From JAAXQD01 sp032126435 (GTDB lineage Bacteria > Desulfobacterota > Desulfobacteria > Desulfobacterales > UBA11574): a stretch of DNA of 6,563 nucleotides. The notes under the pieces are model-generated. The model was given only the letters and a program-made list of their open reading frames with translations, did not search any database and had not been told where the DNA came from. The stretch covers positions 1 to 6,563 of the forward strand of contig JAQBBE010000101.1 in NCBI GenBank assembly GCA_032126435.1, given 5' to 3'. Shown here piece by piece: positions 1-6,435 of this stretch. Position 1 is the stretch's first letter, and each line of letters begins with the position of its first letter. The position numbers and the translations under genes were made by a program.

Positions 1-1505
1 GCCTGTCCTCTGGCTGTGTCAGCGTTGCCTTCTCCTATTTTTCCGTCAATAGGTGCAATGTCCAATTGGCAGCGAACGGGGATGCGGCAGCGCAATTCGG
101 GCTCCTGGGTAGCGACCAGCGCCGAAGCGGCAAGGCCGCCTCTTTTGAGAAGGTCCAGGAAAGCGACGCGCCCCCCGACCGTATTGACCATGGCTTCTTT
201 GATCGGCGTTAGCCGAACGGACTCGAGCACTCCGGTATGCTTGTTGGAAATATTGTCGGAACCGACATAACTGACCCCTTCTTCGGTCAGCGCCAACTGA
301 AAAATCCTGGCGTATATGGACTCTAACTCGATGCTCCGGCGAGTGAGGCGGTAGTGCGCCCTAAGCCCCCACGCCCCGAAGTCGATATGCTCGCAGAAGA
401 CGGGATCATACCGCTTGGAAAAGTGTGCTTCATAGCGTCTGACCGCCGCTTCAAGTTTTGCATGCATGCTGTCACGGTCAAGGCTTCTCTCTTCAGCCCC
501 GGCTGTCTGGAGGGCTGCAGTCTTTAAAAGATGCTGCCTGAGTGCTTCCCGGTCGTTGCCGGTGCCATACCGATCCCTTAGCGTTTCCAAATTCACCCAC
601 ATGTACTGCTTGCTATAGTATGGGTCGGATGAGAACAAGGAGAAGATCCACAAAAGCTCGTCGAGCCGATGGTCGTCCCGGGGGTCGACATCCATGGGTA
701 TGGGATGAATTTCCAAAGCATCGCCGGTGACCTTGGAAAGGTCGGGAACAAAATATCCTCTGTTTGTCCGGGAAATCCGGAACCCGCCGACGCCGCTTCC
801 CCCTGTGACCGGTTTCACAAAAAAGCGGCGCGTATTCCAATCTTGGGAAAGTTTGTCCACATTGTCCAAAATGGTCGAAACCACTTGAGACGTGTTCAGT
901 TGCGATGCAGGCACCGTTACATACCGCGCCAGGAGGTCTTCCCGGCCCGCATCCTGAAGCATTTGATACGTCTTCCCCTTGTTGGAAAATATGGACCCCG
1001 GTGCCGTGACCCGACCGGGCAGGACAATAACCCCCATACGCTCAAGAAGGTCCAGAACTTCAATATTGTATGCGCCGGAATCGACACACTCACTGATAAC
1101 CAAGGTAGACGTTGGGTTCTTGTCGACAGCCGCCAACAACTCTTCTTTGGAATTCACCAGGCGGCAACGGGCCTTAATGCCCGACCGTATGACTTCATCT
1201 TGCAGAACCCGAAAGGATTCAGGGCCGGTGGGCAGCCGGTCGTTGGAGGCATCAATCAAGACGATGGTGTCGGGAAAATGGTCGGCTTTCGGGAGATCCA
1301 AGGCATATTTTGAAAGTTCTTCGTCTGATTGAGACCGCTCGTTGAACGAAGCGATAAGTTCTGCGCCAAGTTTTCCGGGTTCGCTGTCAAACCCAAGCGC
1401 GTGAAGATAAAAGGGTGCCTCATTTACAGGCCCCTCATGCCCCAGCGTATACAACTCGAGAAAACGTTGTTCAATGTCGTAAGTTTCCATGGAAAATTGT
1501 TTCAT
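1..1505 (-). CDS. ATP-grasp family protein, partial (C-terminus beyond left edge)
   Basis: The frame is open from an ATG at 1505 to the left edge, giving 501 visible residues with no stop. Residues about 80-165 look like the pre-ATP-grasp alpha/beta domain (strand IVLID near 81-85, then VIVLPG near 159-164). Next comes SNKGKTYQML (about 174-183, K178 a likely nucleotide lysine) and the clearest motif, FFVKPVTGGSGVGGF (228-242), a classic ATP-grasp lysine (K231) plus glycine-rich loop. Residues about 280-370 form a long charged, helix-rich stretch that I cannot match to the usual fold. I see no convincing Mg-binding D...ExN motif before the edge; it may lie in the missing part or be degenerate. 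The family forms amide, peptide or thioester bonds through an acyl-phosphate. The substrate cannot be told from sequence. The start is fixed by GGAGGT 5 nt upstream. It overlaps the preceding ATP-grasp gene by 4 bp (ATGA), implying coupled translation. ATP-grasp assignment is fairly sure; specific function unknown. Confidence 0.8.
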   Translation of the reverse strand, partial: MKQFSMETYDIEQRFLELYTLGHEGPVNEAPFYLHALGFDSEPGKLGAELIASFNERSQSDEELSKYALDLPKADHFPDTIVLIDASNDRLPTGPESFRVLQDEVIRSGIKARCRLVNSKEELLAAVDKNPTSTLVISECVDSGAYNIEVLDLLERMGVIVLPGRVTAPGSIFSNKGKTYQMLQDAGREDLLARYVTVPASQLNTSQVVSTILDNVDKLSQDWNTRRFFVKPVTGGSGVGGFRISRTNRGYFVPDLSKVTGDALEIHPIPMDVDPRDDHRLDELLWIFSLFSSDPYYSKQYMWVNLETLRDRYGTGNDREALRQHLLKTAALQTAGAEERSLDRDSMHAKLEAAVRRYEAHFSKRYDPVFCEHIDFGAWGLRAHYRLTRRSIELESIYARIFQLALTEEGVSYVGSDNISNKHTGVLESVRLTPIKEAMVNTVGGRVAFLDLLKRGGLAASALVATQEPELRCRIPVRCQLDIAPIDGKIGEGNADTARGQ

Positions 1506-2929
1506 TTACTACCTCCATTAAATGGAATCGTTCTGCAGCGACGCTGAAGTGCCTCTATAAAAGCCGCGGCATGGGACTCGAGTTGTTGTAAGTTGCTGTC
1601 AAGAACATTTTTGCTGGTTTGTATCATGGCAAATCGGGCTTCCTGGCAAATTTCCGTCTCCTTTTGAGGAAGATTCCCCAGGATACACCATTCATTTGGG
1701 ATTTCGAGGTCACGGTAGGTGGTTCCACTTCGAACCCGTTCGATGGTGTCGTCCACGAGGATGTGGACCCCCGCGTTTAGATCGTGTTCGATACGGCAGG
1801 GGGTGTCTCCCAAAGCGTGAACAATCAAGTGGGCGCCGGTATAAGGGATCCGGTACGCCGCTTTCAAATATTCTAAGAACCCTTGGGAAAACGCTTCCAT
1901 GAGGCCCATGAACTGCATTACGTGCAGCGCTGCCAGCGGGATTTCTCCCCTGTCCACTTGCAGCAATGACAGAAGCATGGTGGATCCCTGAAACCTCGGA
2001 TTTATCTCCAGCGCCAGCACCTGGTCACCGTGTAGGAGGAAATCCATGCCGAAAAGTCCTAGAAAGCCTTTGCTGCCCATGAAAAGCCCTATCTTCTCCA
2101 TGATTGTGCAGATTTCTTCTCTGATGGATTTCGATACCATGGCGGCCGCAGAAAAATCGTTTCCACAGTAAGTTTCAGCCCGACTTGTGCAACCGGGGCT
2201 GCCGACAACCTGAACCGACGGACACACAGCGATTGAACGCAATCCTTCACGGGTTCTTAAAACAATGCAATGTCCGTTTAAAGACGGCACCGGCAAGTAC
2301 TTGGATAGTTTTACGCGTTGGTGGGATCCAAATACATCCCTGACCCGGTCGAATTCGACTTCATCATTTACAAAGTAGGTGTTTTCTCCGGAAGAGCCCA
2401 CCGGGGGTTGTACGACGAATGGGCCGTCTAAGATGTCGACGGCCTTGACAAACGAAGTTTCATCCATTCGGCATGCAAACGTGGCTGGGGTCTTTACACC
2501 CAACCTGGAAAACAGTTCCAGTTGCCGCAACTTGTCGTCAAACAGGTCTTTAAGCCTCAAGGGGGGCGCCAAGACCCGAAAACGGTTGTCTTTTTCCAGA
2601 ACTTCAAGGGAACGGTAGCAGACTGTATTGATGGGCGCATTCACACCGCCAATGTATGTTTCAATCCGTTTGTGTGTGGGCGCTTCCCACAATTTTTCAA
2701 GATCCCGATTCCCCCAGTTTTCCCGGCTCCCGCGGTCTTTTTCTACAGAAAACAGGGATTCCCTTGCCCATAGTCTGGAATACTCCTCACCAAAGTCACA
2801 ACAGAATCCAGCATCTACGGGAATAAAGTCGAGTACTGTAAACGCATCGATTCCCCTTTGTCCCACCCAAGCCCAGGACCCCCGGCACTTGCGCAAGGCA
2901 TTTTTAAGTTGGAACAGATTCTTTATCAT
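1502..2929 (-). CDS. ATP-grasp domain carboxylate-amine ligase-like protein
   Basis: A complete 475-residue protein. Residues 1-120 form a variable N-terminal domain. DDKLRQLELFSRLGVKTP (131-148) matches the helix and lysine that open ATP-grasp domains. VVQPPVGSSGENTYFV (172-187) is the second strand and glycine-rich loop, and GMDFLLHGDQVLALEINPR (294-312) holds the metal- and ATP-binding set D296, E308, N310 and R312. This layout resembles the PurK/CarB/PylC-like branch, whose members activate a carboxylate with ATP and join it to an amine. One oddity is that the usual lysine of the KP motif is glutamine here (Q174). Another is 14 cysteines (about 3%), many for a cytosolic enzyme. No signal peptide or membrane segment is seen. 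The start lies inside the end of the upstream peptidase gene (26 bp overlap) behind a weak GGAA 7 nt away, suggesting coupling to the upstream gene. Fold is confident; substrate is unknown. Confidence 0.88.
   Translation of the reverse strand: MIKNLFQLKNALRKCRGSWAWVGQRGIDAFTVLDFIPVDAGFCCDFGEEYSRLWARESLFSVEKDRGSRENWGNRDLEKLWEAPTHKRIETYIGGVNAPINTVCYRSLEVLEKDNRFRVLAPPLRLKDLFDDKLRQLELFSRLGVKTPATFACRMDETSFVKAVDILDGPFVVQPPVGSSGENTYFVNDEVEFDRVRDVFGSHQRVKLSKYLPVPSLNGHCIVLRTREGLRSIAVCPSVQVVGSPGCTSRAETYCGNDFSAAAMVSKSIREEICTIMEKIGLFMGSKGFLGLFGMDFLLHGDQVLALEINPRFQGSTMLLSLLQVDRGEIPLAALHVMQFMGLMEAFSQGFLEYLKAAYRIPYTGAHLIVHALGDTPCRIEHDLNAGVHILVDDTIERVRSGTTYRDLEIPNEWCILGNLPQKETEICQEARFAMIQTSKNVLDSNLQQLESHAAAFIEALQRRCRTIPFNGGSK
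1511..1516 (-). promoter_or_regulatory. Ribosome binding site of the left ATP-grasp gene, inside the previous gene
   Basis: GGAGGT lies 5 nt before the ATG at 1505 and at the same time encodes the Gly-Gly near the C-terminus (NGGSK) of the upstream ATP-grasp protein. With the ATGA stop/start overlap this fixes the start and points to translational coupling. Confidence 0.8.
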
Positions 2930-4010
2930 CGTTCATTTCCACTGGGAAAACCCATTTCGAGGTGTCCACAAGGCCGTTTTGCACCAATCGATCGATTACT
3001 TTTGCGTGCCTGAAAGCTATTTTTCCGCCCATAAGCATTTTAAGATTGCCTCTTTCGTAACAGTATGACTGAACTTTTGCGGGTCCGGTGAAGTAATGAA
3101 ATTCCTTTGTGAGCGCCCCTGAACGGGAGGTATCGGTCAGTCCTCGCTTTACCCGCTCCACAAGGGTATAGGCGGTTTCTTCATCGAAATAGACCCGCAG
3201 CTCTTCGAAAACTTCTGCAAAACCGGCTGAGAGCGATAGGTATACCGCGAGACAGCGCCCAGCGTAAATTTTCTCCTGAAAAGGATAGAGCTGTCCGGAT
3301 TGGCGTTCAAAGTACACCGCAAGTCCTTCTTCGGCTTCCCTGTATCCTGCTGTGCCCAGAGAGAAAATGCCCCAGGGCAATTGAGAACCGTTGTGAATGC
3401 GGACTGCGTGAACATCTATCTCATGTACCAGAAGGCGCCTGACTTCCTCGGGCGCAAAAAGGGCGTTCCGGTTAAGATGGATGGTGCAAGAAACGCTGTC
3501 TACCGAAATCTTGGTCGCCATGGAAGAGACCCGTTTAATATTCATGGAAATACCGATTTTTTTTAGACGCATCTCGAGCAACCCTGCAAATTCCTTTGCT
3601 GAGCAGTTTCTTTCAGGGGGGGCAACATCCGACAGTTCCTCGAGAACATTGCGAGACTGCCGGGCGTCTTCAGCGGTTGGCGCACCAAAGATTTCAATGG
3701 CAAAACCTGTAAAACTGTCCTTTCCGACCGCAGCGAACATATTTTTCATCATGCCCAGTTCGCGCTGCTTTTCCTGATAGATTTCAAATACTTCATCCGG
3801 AGCATCCATGGATTCAAGAGAAAAAACCGGCTCGAAGCTGTTCCATTGTGACGGGGAGTTTTCATACTTGAACACAGGAGATTTTTTCCGGCGAGGGCAA
3901 CGAGGATGCAGGAAGGCTTTTCTCTCTTCAAACAAATTTGCCGGCTTCACAACCGGACCCAAGGGGAGATGTTCCAGCAAGCGTTTGAGTTTCGTATCTA
4001 TGGCATTCAT
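2904..4010 (-). CDS. DUF1704 / QEGLA-motif putative zinc metallopeptidase
   Basis: A 368-residue protein with HEIDVH at 196-201, the unusual HExxxH zinc motif of this family, followed by YREAEEGLAVYFE (223-235), the counterpart of the family's QEGLA motif, where E228 is the likely third metal ligand. The preceding IHLNRNALF (177-185) and following AGYREAEEGLA match the family pattern from memory. The C-terminal part has FTGP (307-310) and GGKIAFRHAKVID (328-340), also family-like. Bacterial members are annotated as 'flavohemoglobin expression-modulating QEGLA motif protein'. Eukaryotic relatives (MATCAP) are carboxypeptidases that remove the C-terminal tyrosine of tubulin. Departures seen here are EEGLA for QEGLA and Asp in the HExxxH where Gly is usual. 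No signal peptide or membrane helix is seen, so it is probably cytosolic. It is the first gene of a three-gene operon with two ATP-grasp genes. The start is supported by GGGAG 6 nt upstream. Family membership is sure; substrate is not known. Confidence 0.9.
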   Translation of the reverse strand: MNAIDTKLKRLLEHLPLGPVVKPANLFEERKAFLHPRCPRRKKSPVFKYENSPSQWNSFEPVFSLESMDAPDEVFEIYQEKQRELGMMKNMFAAVGKDSFTGFAIEIFGAPTAEDARQSRNVLEELSDVAPPERNCSAKEFAGLLEMRLKKIGISMNIKRVSSMATKISVDSVSCTIHLNRNALFAPEEVRRLLVHEIDVHAVRIHNGSQLPWGIFSLGTAGYREAEEGLAVYFERQSGQLYPFQEKIYAGRCLAVYLSLSAGFAEVFEELRVYFDEETAYTLVERVKRGLTDTSRSGALTKEFHYFTGPAKVQSYCYERGNLKMLMGGKIAFRHAKVIDRLVQNGLVDTSKWVFPVEMNDDKESVPT

Positions 4011-4015
4011 AAATT

Positions 4016-4021
4016 GCTCCC
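4016..4021 (-). promoter_or_regulatory. Ribosome binding site of the DUF1704 gene
   Basis: GGGAGC on the minus strand, with the ATG at 4010 five nucleotides away from this block. It supports this start as the true one. Confidence 0.6.
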
Positions 4022-4045
4022 GACACCCCTGCAGACTGCGGCTTT

Positions 4046-4071
4046 ACCCTCGATGTTCGCTCGATTAGGGT
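4046..4071. repeat. Imperfect inverted repeat (ACCCT ... AGGGT)
   Basis: ACCCT at 4046-4050 faces AGGGT at 4067-4071, and inside them TCGA (4050-4053) faces TCGA (4061-4064), with a small bulge on the right arm. It lies about 35-60 bp upstream of the DUF1704 start, so it would be in the leader or promoter. It has no T-run on either strand, so an intrinsic terminator is unlikely. A protein-binding site or leader hairpin is possible. Confidence 0.35.
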
Positions 4072-4078
4072 TAATGCG

Positions 4079-4112
4079 TCGATCCGACGATTATCTCGAT
4101 ACTATGGATCGA
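4079..4112. repeat. Inverted repeat TCGATCC / GGATCGA
   Basis: TCGATCC at 4079-4085 and GGATCGA at 4106-4112 are perfect 7 bp inverted copies separated by 20 bp. They sit just after the gltA stop. A 20 nt loop and the lack of a following T-run argue against a rho-independent terminator. A dimeric regulator site is an alternative. Confidence 0.35.
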
Positions 4113-4125
4113 TACGCCCGCAAGG

Positions 4126-5406
4126 TTAGCGTTCGTCAATCGGAATATATTGGGTCTCCTTGGGTCCAGTATAAATCTGGCGGGGTCTTCCCAGTTTCCA
4201 TTTGGGATCGTCAAGACTCTCTTTCCATTGCGCTATCCAGCCGGGCAGCCTGCCGATTGCGAACATAACGGTGAACATGTTGGTGGGGATGCCCATGGCG
4301 CGGAGAATAATGCCGCTGTAAAAGTCGACGTTGGGATAAAGGTTGTGTTCGATGAAATAATCATCGGTCAGCGCCGCCTCTTCCAGTTTTTTGGCGAAAT
4401 CGAGCAAGGGATCGGTGATGTGGAGTTCTTCTAGGACGCTGTCGCACATCTTTTTTAAAATTTTGGCCCGGGGGTCATAGGCCTTGTATACTCTGTGGCC
4501 AAAACCCATCAGGCGGAACGGGTCTTTTTTATCTTTGGCTCTGTCAATGGCCCGCTGATAATTGCCGCCGTCGTTTTGAATGTCGGTGAGCATTTCGATA
4601 ACGGCCTGATTGGCACCGCCGTGCAAAGGGCCCCATAGGGCGGCAATTCCTGCTGAAATGGCCGCGTAGAGATTGACCCTTCCGCTGCCGACCAGCCTCA
4701 CAGTGGATGTCGAACAGTTCTGCTCATGGTCGGCATGCAGAATCCAGAAAACCTCTAATGCTTTTACCAGGGTTTTATTGATTTGATACGGCCTCACCGG
4801 CGTGTCGAACATCATGTTCAGAAAATTGGCACAGTACTTATAATCGGGACGGGGATAAACGACTTTGTGGCCTCTGGATATCTTGTATGACATGGCCGCC
4901 ATGGTACGCACCTTGGAGAGAAGCCGGGTAACAGGGATGTTGATATCTTCTTCAATGGTATGCAGTTCGGGATAAAAGCTTCTGAGTGCGTTTACCATGC
5001 TCGATAGGATGCCCATGGGGTGAGAGGCCCTGGGAAAGTTCCGATAGAAATCCTGCATGTCCTCATGCACCAGGGACTGGTCATTAAAAAGAACCGATAC
5101 TTGATTAAGCTCTTTTTTGCTGGGAAGCCTGCCGTTGATTAAAAGATAGGCCGTTTCGATAAAACTCGAATGTTCGGCCAGCTGTTCAACCGGAATGCCG
5201 CGATATCGTAGAATTCCTTTTTCACCATTCATAAACGTGATGGCGCTGCTGCAGCTGCCGGTGTTGGCATATCCCGGATCGAGTGTAATTAACCCCGTCA
5301 TTTGGCGAAGGTTCGAAATGTCGATGCCCTTTTCCCCTTCCGTACCGACAACAACGGGCAACTCATATGTTTTTCCTTCAAATACAATCTTAACGTTCTC
5401 ATTCAT
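4126..5406 (-). CDS. gltA: Citrate synthase, type II (Si, hexameric)
   Basis: Condenses acetyl-CoA and oxaloacetate to citrate in the cytosol, the entry step of the TCA cycle. The 426 residues nearly equal the 427 of E. coli GltA and align with it end to end by eye. The catalytic triad is visible: H262 in GPLHGGAN, H304 in GFGHRVYK and D361 in NVDFYSG. HADHEQNCSTSTVR (224-237) and GRPRQIYTG (406-414) are further family hallmarks. The N-terminal small beta domain (about 1-60), typical of the NADH-regulated hexameric type, is present. The residue matching E. coli Cys206 of the NADH site is valine (V204), whereas Y145 is kept, so NADH control may differ. The start is well supported: AAGAGG 6 nt upstream and a consensus-like promoter near 5472-5502. 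It ends 115 bp before the DUF1704 gene, with no clear terminator between. Many sulfate reducers use an unrelated Re-citrate synthase; this one is the Si type. Confidence 0.98.
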   Translation of the reverse strand: MNENVKIVFEGKTYELPVVVGTEGEKGIDISNLRQMTGLITLDPGYANTGSCSSAITFMNGEKGILRYRGIPVEQLAEHSSFIETAYLLINGRLPSKKELNQVSVLFNDQSLVHEDMQDFYRNFPRASHPMGILSSMVNALRSFYPELHTIEEDINIPVTRLLSKVRTMAAMSYKISRGHKVVYPRPDYKYCANFLNMMFDTPVRPYQINKTLVKALEVFWILHADHEQNCSTSTVRLVGSGRVNLYAAISAGIAALWGPLHGGANQAVIEMLTDIQNDGGNYQRAIDRAKDKKDPFRLMGFGHRVYKAYDPRAKILKKMCDSVLEELHITDPLLDFAKKLEEAALTDDYFIEHNLYPNVDFYSGIILRAMGIPTNMFTVMFAIGRLPGWIAQWKESLDDPKWKLGRPRQIYTGPKETQYIPIDER

Positions 5407-5412
5407 GGTTCG

Positions 5413-5418
5413 CCTCTT
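5413..5418 (-). promoter_or_regulatory. Ribosome binding site of gltA
   Basis: AAGAGG on the minus strand, 6 nt before the ATG at 5406, supports the chosen start. Confidence 0.65.
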
Positions 5419-5471
5419 TTAAAAAAGCAGTGTAAATTTTTTGTGGAAAATCCAAATCGTCAATAAGAAAA

Positions 5472-5502
5472 GTTATATACCTGAATATTATCTGAGGGTC
5501 AA
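5472..5502 (-). promoter_or_regulatory. Sigma-70-type promoter of gltA
   Basis: On the minus strand TTGACC (5502-5497, 5 of 6 to TTGACA) is followed after 17 bp by TATATA (5479-5474), overlapping TATAAC (5477-5472). The start of transcription would fall near 5466, giving a leader of about 60 nt before the ATG at 5406. A second, weaker TTGACG lies at 5463-5458 with no good -10 box. Confidence 0.6.
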
Positions 5503-5531
5503 GCCGGGGACGCTGAATAATTGAGGTGTCG

Positions 5532-5560
5532 TTTACATAGAACCTGGGTTGTGGTAAATA
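5532..5560 (+). promoter_or_regulatory. Possible promoter for the hypothetical/YgjP-like gene pair
   Basis: TTTACA (5532-5537, 5 of 6 to consensus) and TAAATA (5555-5560) are 17 bp apart, about 50 bp before the ATG at 5609. The -10 box matches consensus poorly, so this is only a candidate. It is divergent from and does not overlap the gltA promoter. Confidence 0.35.
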
Positions 5561-5596
5561 TCGAAAGGATGCAAGACAACATTTTTTTCCTAAACA

Positions 5597-5604
5597 TAAG
5601 GAGG
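5597..5604 (+). promoter_or_regulatory. Strong ribosome binding site of the 271-residue hypothetical gene
   Basis: TAAGGAGG is a near-perfect Shine-Dalgarno sequence, 4 nt before the ATG at 5609. It decides the start and suggests high expression. Confidence 0.8.
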
Positions 5605-5608
5605 CATC

Positions 5609-6424
5609 ATGTCTTTCAAAGAAAATCTTTTGAAGAAGATAGAGATCGACAAAATGGCCGAACAGGTGATCGCTTCCATGGGTCCGCCCGAAAGCGGCAG
5701 AAAAATTGACAAGACAATCATGCGAAGTCTTCTTGAAATGACCGATTATACCTTTAAAAGAAAGCGTGATCTCGATCTTTATGTCGAGGATGTTGATGCT
5801 GAAAAAGCCAGGATTCTGGTTCTCGACAATGATCTGGCCATTTACAATACTTCCATCTATGACGTGGCCATGCGCAAAAGCCCCACGGTAAAGGAAATGA
5901 TGAATCCATATAATATTATAAAAATATTAAAAGACACGGATGTGGTTATGAGCAAAAAGGTGGCGTCTGTCAGCACCATTCAGAAAGAATGCATCGCCAA
6001 ACTGAATCTTTTCTTCGATGCATCCGATATCGATGAAATCGCCAAGGATGGTTTGGCTTCTTTGGGAAAAGAATACACGGACGGGGTCATTGAATCTCTC
6101 GATCTTTTTGCAGAAATTGTAAATTACAGCGTTGCGCCGAAAACCTTCAGAATCCGTCACAACAAAATTGTAGGTGCTTTAACCCAAACAGAGAGCGGAG
6201 AGGATCTGTTCGGCCCCATGGTTCTTTACAGCATGATTCACAATACCCTGAAATTGATCGATGAACAGATTGGCGGTTTTGACAAGGGTAAAATAGAATT
6301 TTTTCAACAGGTTGCCGGCGGAATGCAGAAAGCATCTGCAGAGGGGCCCGATGTCTTTCAATACCTCAAGGCCGCAGCATTGAAACGGATTCCAACTCCG
6401 CAAAACCCAAAAGAGGAGGCATAA
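5609..6424 (+). CDS. Conserved-looking hypothetical protein, soluble, helical
   Basis: A 271-residue protein that I do not recognise as a named family. It has no signal peptide, no membrane segment and only one cysteine (C128). It is rich in charged residues and looks mainly helical, with a short possible strand ARILVLDNDLAIYN near 67-80. The tail (262-271) is Pro/Glu-rich and probably disordered. No catalytic motif, nucleotide loop or metal cluster is apparent. The start is certain: TAAGGAGG lies 4 nt upstream of the ATG, which suggests strong translation. Codon use and the even reading frame support a real gene, and no other frame here gives a convincing protein. It is separated by only 11 bp from the YgjP-like gene downstream, so the two are probably cotranscribed from the divergent region shared with gltA. 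Function unknown; a link to the downstream metallopeptidase is a guess from position only. Confidence 0.85.
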   Translation: MSFKENLLKKIEIDKMAEQVIASMGPPESGRKIDKTIMRSLLEMTDYTFKRKRDLDLYVEDVDAEKARILVLDNDLAIYNTSIYDVAMRKSPTVKEMMNPYNIIKILKDTDVVMSKKVASVSTIQKECIAKLNLFFDASDIDEIAKDGLASLGKEYTDGVIESLDLFAEIVNYSVAPKTFRIRHNKIVGALTQTESGEDLFGPMVLYSMIHNTLKLIDEQIGGFDKGKIEFFQQVAGGMQKASAEGPDVFQYLKAAALKRIPTPQNPKEEA

Positions 6425-6435
6425 GCAGAGATTGT

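Larger units (their letters stand above)
4011..4125. promoter_or_regulatory. Spacer with five TCGAT motifs, candidate operator region of the peptidase/ATP-grasp operon
   Basis: The 115 bp between the gltA stop and the DUF1704 start contains TCGAT at 4050, 4061, 4079, 4096 and 4109, all in the same orientation, within 64 bp. A 5-mer is expected about once per 1 kb per strand. Two copies sit in the direct repeat TCGATAC (4096 and 4109). I find no convincing -35/-10 pair toward the operon; GATAAT at about 4090-4095 on the minus strand is the nearest -10-like box, without a good -35. Whether the operon has its own promoter or reads through from gltA is open. Confidence 0.4.

Noticed and set aside
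669..1313. A 214-codon plus-strand open frame opposite the left ATP-grasp gene
   Set aside because: The minus strand carries an uninterrupted 501-codon frame with ATP-grasp motifs and a good ribosome binding site. The plus-strand product has no recognisable motif and is a shadow.
2628..3068. A 146-codon plus-strand frame spanning the peptidase/ATP-grasp junction
   Set aside because: It lies opposite two confidently identified genes, crosses their overlap, and has a low-complexity, unconvincing composition.
4079..4112. Intrinsic terminator for gltA
   Set aside because: The inverted repeat has a 20 nt loop and no T-run on the minus strand, so it does not meet the usual form.
4046..4115. CRISPR array or mobile-element end
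   Set aside because: The repeats are only 5-7 bp with uneven spacing, and no transposase, cas gene or target duplication is present.
3906..4268. A 120-codon plus-strand frame across the spacer into gltA
   Set aside because: It covers the starts and ends of two genes on the other strand, has no Shine-Dalgarno sequence and matches nothing known.
5431..5457. TGGAAAATCCA hairpin as an attenuator in the gltA leader
   Set aside because: The stem is only 4 bp in AT-rich sequence and is likely by chance.
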